From Gemmatimonadota bacterium (GTDB lineage Bacteria > Gemmatimonadota > Gemmatimonadetes > Longimicrobiales > Gaopeijiaceae), in the NCBI GenBank assembly GCA_028873845.1, contig JAPPNO010000073.1:1-64000 (forward strand): a stretch of 64,000 bases of DNA, in the 5' to 3' direction. The notes below the pieces were generated by a model. That model was not told where the DNA came from and ran no database searches. It saw only the letters and a program-made list of their open reading frames with translations. Position numbers and translations under genes: made by a program. Numbering within the stretch: position 1 is the stretch's first letter; each line of letters starts with the position of its first letter. This document shows positions 28,657 through 36,369 of this stretch, one piece after another.

Positions 28657-31600
28657 TTAGCGCGGAGGAACCGGCGCACCGCGTTCGAGGCCGATGTGTC
28701 CCATCAGCTGCAGCCGTTGGCCGCCCGATGCGCGGTCGTACACGGTGGAGACCTCGAGCAGCCTGCCTCTCAGCCGGGCCCGATACGCGCCGCGCAGGTC
28801 CATCGTCCACCCTTCGTCGGGGAGGTGCGCTCCTGGTGTCATGCCTGGCGCGCGGTCCTGCCAGAGCGCGAATCCACCTCTGGTCTGGCCACCCCAGCGG
28901 GGCGACGCGGACAGCGAGAATCCCTCCTCCTCGCGCCCGCCCACCGTAAGGGTCAGGCCGGCGCCGCTCTCGCCGTAGTCGGTGGCCGAGTGGAAGGCGA
29001 GCCATCGCCCCTGCACGTCGACCCCTACGACGCCCATCCGAGTCCGCAGTCCGCCGGCAAGCTCCACGCCGCGTCCGATCCGGCCGTCGCCGCCGTCACG
29101 GCGCACGTGCACGGCGCCGAACGGGGCAAGTTCCGCGGTGCCGGCCCGCATCTCGCTTCGCACATCGAGGCCCAGGCGGACCTGGTGCACGCGTGCGCGC
29201 AGGTCGTCGATCGTCTCCGTCCCCTCGCCGGTCGACAGGCTGGCCCACCCGGCGTCGGCCCTCAGTCCGAACGCGACCGGGCCGCGCGCAGGTCCCAGCC
29301 TCCGCTGGAACTCGACGAGCCCCATGGCGAGGTCCAGCGGACTCGTACCGACCCGGCCCGTCTCGGTCCGTTCATTCCGGGCCTCCCCCCTGCCCGCGCC
29401 GATTGTCGTCCAGACCGAGGTGGCCCCTCCGGACCAGCGCAGGTACGGATGCACCGACTTCATCGTGGTGCTCAGCCGGCCGCTCGCCGTCCCGGCGTTC
29501 CAGTCGCCGGAGCCCCGGCTGCGGCTCAGCGCGACGCCGAAGAGCCAGCTCGGAAGCTGTGCGTCGATCCCCAGGTACTGGACGCGCAGGTCTCCGTCGT
29601 AGGCGCCGTCGATGCCGGCCGGCCCCTTCCCGAGTCCGGCGGCACCGCCGTCGTAGCGCTGCACATCCGCCTGACCCCATAGCGACCACGCAATACCGGG
29701 GCGTAAGGAATCGGCGGACTGGCCACCCCAGGCAAGGGTGAAGTCCGTGCCGGAGATTCCGGCCGAAGATCGTACCGGGGCGGCAAGGTCCGACAATGAG
29801 AGTTCCGTGCCCGGAGCGGGCCGCGCCGCGCCCAGCGTCGACGCCATCTGCCCGGGGTCGGGCAACCATCCCTTCACGATCTCCTTCACCGCGTCCCAGA
29901 AGGTGTGCCCGTGCGGGAGCGCCACGGATCTGCCTCCAACGCGCAGCCCCGACTGCCGGTCCGCATCGGCACTCCCTGCTCGAGCACCGGGCACGACGCG
30001 TCGTTCGAGCGTCATGCGGGCGCTCGACAGATAGGACCGTGCCATGGCGGCGAATGCGTCGCTCAGCACGGATCGCGCCGCCCGGTCGCTCACGCCGACG
30101 TTCACCCGCTGAGTCGCGGCCAGTCCACCGGGGTCCGTTGCCGTGACGGTGACCGTGGCGTCCCCGTAGGCCACCGGAACCAGGACGAGCTCCGTTCCCC
30201 TCACGACCGCGGTAACCACCTCGGCGTCGGAGGTTTCGGCACTGAAGGCCAGTGGATCGCCGTCGATGTCGGTGAAGAAGGGCGCGAGATCCACCGTCAC
30301 CCCATCTCCGCCCTCGTGCAGCATCTGATCCGGGATCACACCGACCGCCGTGGGCCCGTCGTTGACTGGAACCACGGTCACCTCGACGCTGGCCGTGTCG
30401 GCGAGGCCGTCCGCGTCGGCGACGACGTAGGTGAACCGGTCGGGGCCGTGGTAGTTCGGGTCCGGGACGTAGGAGACGTTCGTTCCGTCCACCGCTACCT
30501 CGGCCGTGCCGTTCCCGGCAGCCGAGACGCTCCGGACGTGCAACCGGTCACCGTCGATGTCCACGTCGTTGTCGAGCACGGGGATCTCGATCGCCTCGTC
30601 CTCCAGGGTAGTGGCCTGGTCGTCGGCCGCTTCGGGCGCGTCGTTGACCGGAGTCACGGTGACGTCGACCGTCGCGGTGTCAGCGAGGCCGCCCGCGTCC
30701 GCAACGACATAGGTGAAGCGGTCGGGGCCGTGGTAGTTCGGGTCCGGGACGTACGAGACGTTCGTTCCGTCCACCGCGACCTCGGCCGTGCCATTCCCGG
30801 CGGCCGAAACGCTCCGGACGCGCAACCGGTCGCCGTCGATGTCCGTGTCGTTGTCGAGCACGGAGATCTCGATCGCCTGGTCCTCCGGGGTCGTGGCCTC
30901 GTCGTCGTCGGCTTCGGGCGCGTCGTTGACCGGAGTCACGGTGACCTCGACCGTCGCGGTGTCGGCGAGGCCGCCCGCGTCCGCAACGACATAGGTGAAG
31001 CGGTCGGAGCCGTGGTAGTTCGGGTCCGGGACGTAGTAGAGGTTCATTCCGTCCGCCGCGACCTCGGCCGCGCCATGCCCCGCGGGCGAAACGCTCTGCA
31101 CGCGCAACCGGTCACCGTCGATATCCGTGTCGTTGTCCAGCACCGGGATTTCGATCGCCTCGTCCTCCGGGGTGGTGGCCTTGTCGTCGGCCGCTTCGGG
31201 CGCGTCGTTGACCGGTGTCACGGTTACCTCGACCGTCGCGGTATCGGCGAGGCCGCCCGCGTCGGCGACGACGTAGGTGAAGCGGTCGGGACCGTGGTAG
31301 TTCGGGTCCGGCGCATATTCGATGGCCACCCCAGCGCCGACAACCTGCGCTTGCCCGTGTCCGGGCGCGCCCACCGAAACCACGCGAAGCCGGTCCGCGC
31401 GATCCGGATCGTCATCGTTGGCCAGGACCTTCGCCCTCGTCTTCCCGTCCTCCGCCACGCTCAGCGTGTCGTCCGCGGCCGCCGGGCGTTCGTTCACATC
31501 GACCACATGCACCACGACCTCCGCCCGGGCCTCGCCGCCCAGGGTGTCAGTCGCGACCACCGTCAGCGCATAGCGGTTCGGACCGGCTTCAAAGTCCTCC

Positions 31601-33384
31601 CCCGGACCGATGTAGCTCAGATCCCCCGACGCAGCATCGATGACAAAACGGTCGCTGCCCGGCATCAGCCCGAGCTCGACATCGTCTCCATCGGGATCGC
31701 TAACGGGAACGCGGCCGAGCGTCAGTGGCGTCCCGCGGCCGTCGCGGTTCTCGGCAATCTCGAAACGGGGCGGCTGTCCGAACACCGGGAGACGGTTCAC
31801 GACTTCGACCACCACTTCCGCGGCCGCCGTCCCGCCCTGGCCGTCGGCAACCTCAACCCGGATGACGACGGTGCCGATCCGCTCCGGTGCCGTCCACCGC
31901 GCATCCGGCTCATCGGTCGCGCCCGTGAACGTCCCGTGCGCGGCGCTCCAGTCGTATGAAATCGAGTCGCCGTCGGGATCCGAGGCTTCGGCCCGCAGCC
32001 GAACCTCGCCACCGCGCGGAACCGTGCAGGGCTCGCAGGTCGCCCGCACGGCCGGCGGATTGGCGTCGCGGATCGTCACCTCGACCGATGACGGGTCGCC
32101 CGCCGTCACCTCCGGCGGCAGCGCGCCCAGCGACACCGTGAACGTCTCGTCGTCCACGTCGGCGTCCTCGACCGTCGAGATCGTGCCCGCGCCGACCGTC
32201 TGTCCACCGGTGATCGTGATGCTCGCAAGCGCCCCGAAGTCGCCCGGCTCGGCGGTCCCGGCCGCCAGCACCAGCGGGATCGTCACGTCATCCGCCAACG
32301 CCTCCGAAAGCCGCGCCCTTACCGTCACCGAACGCCCCTCGTCCACGGGATTCGGAGACGCCGACAGCCTCACCGTCGGCGGAGGCGGCTCCTCCTCGTC
32401 GTCGCGGATCGTCACCTCGACAAACGACGGGTCGCCCGCCGTCACCTCCGGCGGCAACGTGCCCAGCGACACCGTGAACGTCTCGTGGTCCGTGTCGGCG
32501 TCCACAACCGTCGAGATCGTGCCCGCGCCGGTCGTTTGTCCACCGGTGATCGTGATGCTCGCCAGCGACCCGAAGTCGTCCGATTCGGCGGTTCCCGTCT
32601 CCAGCACCAGCGGGATCGTCACGTCATCCGCCAACGCTTCCGACAGCGACGCCGTCACCGTGACCGACTCCCCCTCGTCCACGGGGTTCGGAGACGCCTC
32701 CAGGCTCACGGAGGGCTCCGGCGCCGGCGTCAACCTGGTGAAGGTGAGCCACGCCATGGGCACGTTGGAGAACTTGCCCGTTCCCGCAATGTTCGTAATG
32801 ACGCCCTGTGGATCCGTGTCGTCATTGCTTAGCGAGAACTCCGTCCCGTCCTCGGTGCCGGCATCGTACGGATAGAGGTTCACCACATGCGTTTGCCTCC
32901 ACTGATTCGCGCCGTCGAGCAGGGAAAGTCCCGTCACACCGACGAACCAGTCCGGACTGGGACCGATCATGGACAGGAGCGTCACCAGCGGATGCGACCT
33001 GGTAACGTCGACCGTGAACGTTGCAGTACCGGTGCCGCCTCCGGAGACGCCTTGCTGAATGACGGACAGCGTGTGCGGGCTTGCCACCACTTCGCCACGG
33101 AAGGTCCCCGTGGAGCCCGACTCCGCCACTATCTCAACACCGGGACTGGCCTGCTCGCCGCCCTTCCAGAACGTGACGCCGCTCCCGTGCACGCCACCGA
33201 TCAGAGTCGTGAAGTGCGCGCCGGCCACCACTCCTCCGGGCGTGCTCTCCAACGTCCAGTTGCCCTGGAACTTCACCTCGTAGGTGACTGTTTGGGGGGC
33301 GGCCGGCAGCGCTGACAAGGCAGTGGAAATGGGCACGGCAAGAAGCAGGGCAAAGCGCCGGCGTTGCAGGAATCCAGGTTGCAT
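28657..33384 (-). CDS. Large secreted Spondin_N / Calx-beta / tandem-95 protein with autotransporter-like C-terminus
   Basis: A 1575-residue exported protein. A signal peptide (LLLAVPISTALSALPA) is followed by a Spondin_N domain at residues about 30-210 ('VKFQGNWTLESTP', 'AHFTTLIGGVHG', 'PSPDWFVGV'). Two Calx-beta repeats come next, then an Ig/PKD-like domain and a cadherin-like domain. Four tandem-95 (Ig/cadherin) repeats ('VNDAPEAADD', 'VLDNDTDIDGDRL', 'YVPDPNYHG.DRFTYVVADA') and a 'DPGGLAATQRV' module follow. The last roughly 400 residues look like an outer-membrane beta-barrel, with alternating aromatic strands. It is probably a surface adhesin. The ATG at 33384 puts the signal peptide at the N-terminus. 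Confidence 0.82.
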   Translation of the reverse strand: MQPGFLQRRRFALLLAVPISTALSALPAAPQTVTYEVKFQGNWTLESTPGGVVAGAHFTTLIGGVHGSGVTFWKGGEQASPGVEIVAESGSTGTFRGEVVASPHTLSVIQQGVSGGGTGTATFTVDVTRSHPLVTLLSMIGPSPDWFVGVTGLSLLDGANQWRQTHVVNLYPYDAGTEDGTEFSLSNDDTDPQGVITNIAGTGKFSNVPMAWLTFTRLTPAPEPSVSLEASPNPVDEGESVTVTASLSEALADDVTIPLVLETGTAESDDFGSLASITITGGQTTGAGTISTVVDADTDHETFTVSLGTLPPEVTAGDPSFVEVTIRDDEEEPPPPTVRLSASPNPVDEGRSVTVRARLSEALADDVTIPLVLAAGTAEPGDFGALASITITGGQTVGAGTISTVEDADVDDETFTVSLGALPPEVTAGDPSSVEVTIRDANPPAVRATCEPCTVPRGGEVRLRAEASDPDGDSISYDWSAAHGTFTGATDEPDARWTAPERIGTVVIRVEVADGQGGTAAAEVVVEVVNRLPVFGQPPRFEIAENRDGRGTPLTLGRVPVSDPDGDDVELGLMPGSDRFVIDAASGDLSYIGPGEDFEAGPNRYALTVVATDTLGGEARAEVVVHVVDVNERPAAADDTLSVAEDGKTRAKVLANDDDPDRADRLRVVSVGAPGHGQAQVVGAGVAIEYAPDPNYHGPDRFTYVVADAGGLADTATVEVTVTPVNDAPEAADDKATTPEDEAIEIPVLDNDTDIDGDRLRVQSVSPAGHGAAEVAADGMNLYYVPDPNYHGSDRFTYVVADAGGLADTATVEVTVTPVNDAPEADDDEATTPEDQAIEISVLDNDTDIDGDRLRVRSVSAAGNGTAEVAVDGTNVSYVPDPNYHGPDRFTYVVADAGGLADTATVDVTVTPVNDAPEAADDQATTLEDEAIEIPVLDNDVDIDGDRLHVRSVSAAGNGTAEVAVDGTNVSYVPDPNYHGPDRFTYVVADADGLADTASVEVTVVPVNDGPTAVGVIPDQMLHEGGDGVTVDLAPFFTDIDGDPLAFSAETSDAEVVTAVVRGTELVLVPVAYGDATVTVTATDPGGLAATQRVNVGVSDRAARSVLSDAFAAMARSYLSSARMTLERRVVPGARAGSADADRQSGLRVGGRSVALPHGHTFWDAVKEIVKGWLPDPGQMASTLGAARPAPGTELSLSDLAAPVRSSAGISGTDFTLAWGGQSADSLRPGIAWSLWGQADVQRYDGGAAGLGKGPAGIDGAYDGDLRVQYLGIDAQLPSWLFGVALSRSRGSGDWNAGTASGRLSTTMKSVHPYLRWSGGATSVWTTIGAGRGEARNERTETGRVGTSPLDLAMGLVEFQRRLGPARGPVAFGLRADAGWASLSTGEGTETIDDLRARVHQVRLGLDVRSEMRAGTAELAPFGAVHVRRDGGDGRIGRGVELAGGLRTRMGVVGVDVQGRWLAFHSATDYGESGAGLTLTVGGREEEGFSLSASPRWGGQTRGGFALWQDRAPGMTPGAHLPDEGWTMDLRGAYRARLRGRLLEVSTVYDRASGGQRLQLMGHIGLERGAPVPPR
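30375..31500 (-). repeat. Four 282-bp coding tandem repeats (94 codons each)
   Basis: The same DNA block recurs with starts 282 bases apart, for example around 30431, 30713, 30995 and 31277. It encodes 94-residue tandem-95-type adhesin repeats. Near identity at DNA level suggests recent duplication or gene conversion, and copy number may vary between strains. Confidence 0.85.
32060..32735 (-). repeat. Two 336-bp coding repeats (Calx-beta domains)
   Basis: Two copies offset by 336 bases (ACGGGTCGCCCGCCGTCACC at about 32091 and 32427) encode adjacent 112-residue Calx-beta-type domains ('ASPNPVDEGESVTV'). Confidence 0.75.
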
Positions 33385-33605
33385 TAGAGGGTTTGTCCCT
33401 TCTTCGTAACTGCGGATTCGAGCATGGCCGCCTCTCCATTCGCCTGGCCTGTCCCGATAATGTAAGCATAACGCGCCAGGTGGCGCCGGAACCCAACGGA
33501 CCATGCGGGGCGCCGAGGCCGGGCCCGCCGCCCAGGCGGGATGAGGACGATGATTCCGGCGCTCTCGTTGCCCCACCCGCGCGAATCCGCCAACCTTGCC
33601 GCGCC

Positions 33606-34580
33606 ATGTTCTCCTCCACCGCCTTCCGGCCCGCATGGTGGCTCCGCAACCCGCACCTGCAGACCTTCGCGGGCCGGTACATGCGTCCCCGCGCCGCCGT
33701 CCCTCTGGAGCGGCGCCGGATCGGGACTCCGGACGGCGACTTTCTCGATCTCGACTACGCACCCGAACCCGCGCCGGGCGCGCCCGTCGTGGTGCTGCTG
33801 CACGGACTCGAGGGGTCGACGCGGCGTGGCTACATGTCCGGGATGTTTCATCATCTCTTCGTCCGGGGCCTTCGGGGTGTGGGGCTGAACTTCCGCGGCT
33901 GCGGCGGCGAGCCCAACCGTGTCGCGCGCTTCTATCACTCCGGCGAGACGGGCGACCTGGCACATGTGGTCGCGGAGCTGCGCGACCGTCATCCCGGGCG
34001 GACCATCGGGGCGGCGGGATTCAGCCTCGGGGGCAACGTTCTCCTCAAGTATCTCGGGGAGCGCGGCCACGATACGGGGATTGCGGCCGCGGTGGCAGTA
34101 TCGGTGCCCTATGACCTGGCGGGCTGCGCGGCGCGGCTGTCGTCAGGTCTGCCGGGACGCGCGTACGGCTCCCATTTCCTGCGCGCGCTCCGGCGCAAGG
34201 TGCGTGCGAAGCGCCACCTGCTCGAGGGAGTTGTGGATGTCGAGCGCGCGCTGGCAGCCCGGACGCTCCGAGACTACGACGACGAGCTGACTGCCCCGCT
34301 GCACGGCTTCTCCGGAGCCGATGACTACTACGACCGTGCCGATGTGCGACGCCACCTCCCCAACATCCGCGTGCCGACGCTCCTCGTGCAGTCCCGCGAC
34401 GATCCGTTTCTGCCGCGGGGCGCGATCCCCGAGGGCGAGGTGGCCGCCAACCCGAACCTCACGGCGGCCTTCACGGACCGGGGCGGGCATCTGGGGTTCG
34501 TGGAGGGGGGCCTTCCGTGGCGCCGGCGTTTCTGGGCTGAACGCGTGGCCGCGAGGTTTCTGGGGGGGCGGTTGTTGTGA
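33606..34580 (+). CDS. YheT-like alpha/beta hydrolase
   Basis: A 324-residue hydrolase of the YheT/ABHD family. The characteristic start 'AWWLRNPHLQTFAGRY' is followed by the oxyanion region 'VVLLHGLEGS', 'LNFRGCGGEPNR', nucleophile elbow GFSLGGN, catalytic Asp in 'QSRDDPFLP' and His in 'GGHLGF'. The catalytic triad is therefore complete. Family members act on lipid-like esters, but substrates in bacteria are unclear. The ATG at 33606 puts the conserved start at residue 8. It is divergent from the adhesin gene. Confidence 0.9.
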   Translation: MFSSTAFRPAWWLRNPHLQTFAGRYMRPRAAVPLERRRIGTPDGDFLDLDYAPEPAPGAPVVVLLHGLEGSTRRGYMSGMFHHLFVRGLRGVGLNFRGCGGEPNRVARFYHSGETGDLAHVVAELRDRHPGRTIGAAGFSLGGNVLLKYLGERGHDTGIAAAVAVSVPYDLAGCAARLSSGLPGRAYGSHFLRALRRKVRAKRHLLEGVVDVERALAARTLRDYDDELTAPLHGFSGADDYYDRADVRRHLPNIRVPTLLVQSRDDPFLPRGAIPEGEVAANPNLTAAFTDRGGHLGFVEGGLPWRRRFWAERVAARFLGGRLL

Positions 34581-34589
34581 GGGGGGGTG

Positions 34590-35306
34590 TCAGGCCTTCC
34601 GCACCCGCTCGAGGAACTCGTCGCTCGCGGCGCATTCGGTCAGGGCGTCGGCCACGGAGTCGATGTCCACGCGGCAGCGATGACCGTCAAGCAGGTTGGA
34701 CAGTTGCCGGGCCGTCTCCTCACCGAACTTCCGGCCTGCCAGTCGGTGGAGTACCTGCACTTGACCCTTGCGGAACCCATGCTCCACTCCCTGTTCGAAT
34801 AACTCGTCCAGACCCAGCTGGAATTGGTCGACAACCTCCGCCATTGTTTTCGCCTCTCGCTGCACCTGTCTTGGCGGGTATCGCCATAGCATCCGCCCTG
34901 TGATCTTCTTCCGCGACGTTCCTCCAAGGGCGCAATCCGGTTCCGAATCCCGGGCGCCATCGGTCTTCGGCGGCTCCCCGTTTTCCGTCTGCACCCGCTC
35001 AAGGAACTCGGCCTCAGTACCGCATTCGAGCAACGCGGCAGCCACCCTGTCGATGCCGTCGCGACCCGAGAAGTCGACCAAGTAGCACAACCACTCAGCC
35101 GTCCGTTTGTCGAACCTGCGCGCAGCCTGGTCACGCAGGAGCAACGCCTGCCCCAACAGGATCCCCTGCCGCATCACCTTCCGAGCCAACTCATCCGGAA
35201 GTCGTTCCAACACCTCTTCCATTTGGGTCACCGTCCCCGCCCTTTTCCGCTTCAGTCGTTCCGGGAAGTTCCTTGATACTAACGTGGCGTTCACGGCTTT
35301 GACCAT
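34590..35306 (-). CDS. Rpn/PD-(D/E)XK-transposase-family C-terminal-like protein, probably a remnant
   Basis: About 238 residues. It contains two similar modules: one around 'LARKVMRQGILLGQALLLRDQAARRF' and one ending 'LAGRKFGEETARQLSNLLDG'. The second closely matches the C-terminal tail of the Rpn-type protein at 55815-56789 ('LATRKFGAETAEQLSRVLED'). No nuclease core is present, so it is a tail-only, probably degenerate member. The start is uncertain: in-frame Mets are at 35369, 35306 and 35222. The first lies inside the palindromic site at 35364-35381. Confidence 0.5.
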   Translation of the reverse strand: MVKAVNATLVSRNFPERLKRKRAGTVTQMEEVLERLPDELARKVMRQGILLGQALLLRDQAARRFDKRTAEWLCYLVDFSGRDGIDRVAAALLECGTEAEFLERVQTENGEPPKTDGARDSEPDCALGGTSRKKITGRMLWRYPPRQVQREAKTMAEVVDQFQLGLDELFEQGVEHGFRKGQVQVLHRLAGRKFGEETARQLSNLLDGHRCRVDIDSVADALTECAASDEFLERVRKA

Positions 35307-35362
35307 GGCGGGCGACTGTTCCCACGCGACCCACGTGCCGATTGAGGTCCCAGAGCCCACTG

Positions 35363-35405
35363 ATGTCAACTACGCTTGACATTATGGAATGTGGAATTGA
35401 CGTTT
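35363..35405 (-). promoter_or_regulatory. Inverted TGTCAA/TTGACA operator upstream of the Rpn-like gene
   Basis: ATGTCAA (35363-35369) and TTGACAT (35376-35382) are perfect 7-bp arms around CTACGC. A further half site TTGACG lies at 35397-35402. A near copy stands at 52473-52512 and a weaker one at 55417-55436. On the minus strand a CATAAT-like -10 overlaps the palindrome, so a repressor would block transcription here. Confidence 0.45.
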
Positions 35406-35433
35406 CGGGGAAGTGGCGCCCGGAGGCTCAGGG

Positions 35434-35760
35434 CTAGCCTTCCCTTGCGAGCCGGACACTCACCAGGCGATTCATGCTCACTCCCTGCTCCGCCGCCCCA
35501 ATTGCCAGCGCACGGTGCGTCTCCGGCGGCACCCGCACCATGAACTTCCCGCTGTAGGCCCGGTCTGCCACCGGTTCCGGGACCGGCTCGCCATTGGTCC
35601 GCATGTCATCCGCGCAGTCGGCCACGAGGCGCTGGATCCCCGACAGGGCTTCTCCCGGGGTGGCCGCCAGCCAGCTCAGCGACGGGAACTCGGCACAGAG
35701 GCCCACATGTTCCCCGTCCTCGGCCGACCACGTGATGCGGTAGGTGTAGTGGTCACTCAT
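35434..35760 (-). CDS. HicB-family antitoxin-like protein with C-terminal RHH region
   Basis: A 108-residue protein. The N-terminal HicB fold ('YTYRITWSAEDGEHVGLCAEFP', 'GEALSGIQRLV') is joined to a C-terminal ribbon-helix-helix-like segment ('KFMVRVPPETHRALAIGAAE'). HicB proteins neutralise HicA mRNA interferases and repress their operons. No HicA gene is adjacent, so this is an orphan. GGAGG 7 bases upstream fixes the ATG at 35760. Confidence 0.75.
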   Translation of the reverse strand: MSDHYTYRITWSAEDGEHVGLCAEFPSLSWLAATPGEALSGIQRLVADCADDMRTNGEPVPEPVADRAYSGKFMVRVPPETHRALAIGAAEQGVSMNRLVSVRLAREG

Positions 35761-36100
35761 TGCATGTCCTCCAGTCTCCCCGAAACACGCGTCGCAAACC
35801 TTCATAATAGCAATATTGATACTACCAACAGGATGCGGGCGACGGCTGAGGAGGTGGGGACCGACTCGAGGAAGGCGTCGTGCACGGAGTCTCCGGGATG
35901 GTGGGACTCCAAGGTGGGGGAAGGGTGTGGGCGTTTGGATGTTTGGATGGGCCGGCTGCGCGAACGCGACATCCATCGGTAGTGGATGTCTTCACGGAGA
36001 GGAGTGAGGGAACCGACGCGAGACCCGCGACCAGGTCCGGTTGCTCGGCCTCGCGAGGACAGCCAACTTTCGAGTCCAGACCGGAATCGGAGCGCTCAGG
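35761..36100. other. Intergenic region between divergent HicB-like genes
   Basis: About 340 bases with no supported gene, HicA-like frame or clear repeat. It probably holds the two divergent promoters. Confidence 0.45.
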
Positions 36101-36343
36101 ATGCGAAGACAACTGACTGCGATCGTGGAACGCGAAGACAACGGGTATGTAGTTCAGTGCCCCGAGGTGGATGTCGCCAGCCAGGGTGTCTCCGTCGCCG
36201 AAGCGCGGGCCAACCTCGAAGAAGCTCTGGCCCTCTACTTCGAGACGGCCTCCTCCGAGGAGATCGAGAGGCGTCTGCGCACCGAAGCCGACGTGACCCA
36301 CGTCATCAGGCAGTCAGGCTTGCCGCGATCGGAATTCGAGTAA
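36101..36343 (+). CDS. Small HicB-like (UPF0150) antitoxin
   Basis: An 80-residue protein with the HicB/UPF0150 pattern 'AIVEREDNGYVVQCPEVDVASQGVSVAEARANLEEALALYFE'-type fold, split here by alternating strands and one helix. It lacks a DNA-binding tail. It lies 27 bases upstream of the primase-helicase gene on the same strand, so the two may be co-transcribed. No HicA partner is seen. The ATG at 36101 is preceded by CAGG. Confidence 0.7.
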   Translation: MRRQLTAIVEREDNGYVVQCPEVDVASQGVSVAEARANLEEALALYFETASSEEIERRLRTEADVTHVIRQSGLPRSEFE

Positions 36344-36369
36344 CCGGCGAGCACGCAAGACGCCGGCGA

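Noticed and set aside
30375-31500. Large tandem DNA repeats as a possible mobile or satellite element
   Set aside because: They are in-frame coding repeats of 94 codons inside the adhesin gene.
29905-31959. Repetitive 684-codon + strand frame
   Set aside because: It mirrors the tandem-95 repeats of the adhesin on the other strand; the repeat pattern is explained by that gene.
35761-36100. HicA toxin gene next to either HicB-like gene
   Set aside because: No frame with the HicA double-stranded-RNA-binding-like fold or its conserved Gly-His motif is present.
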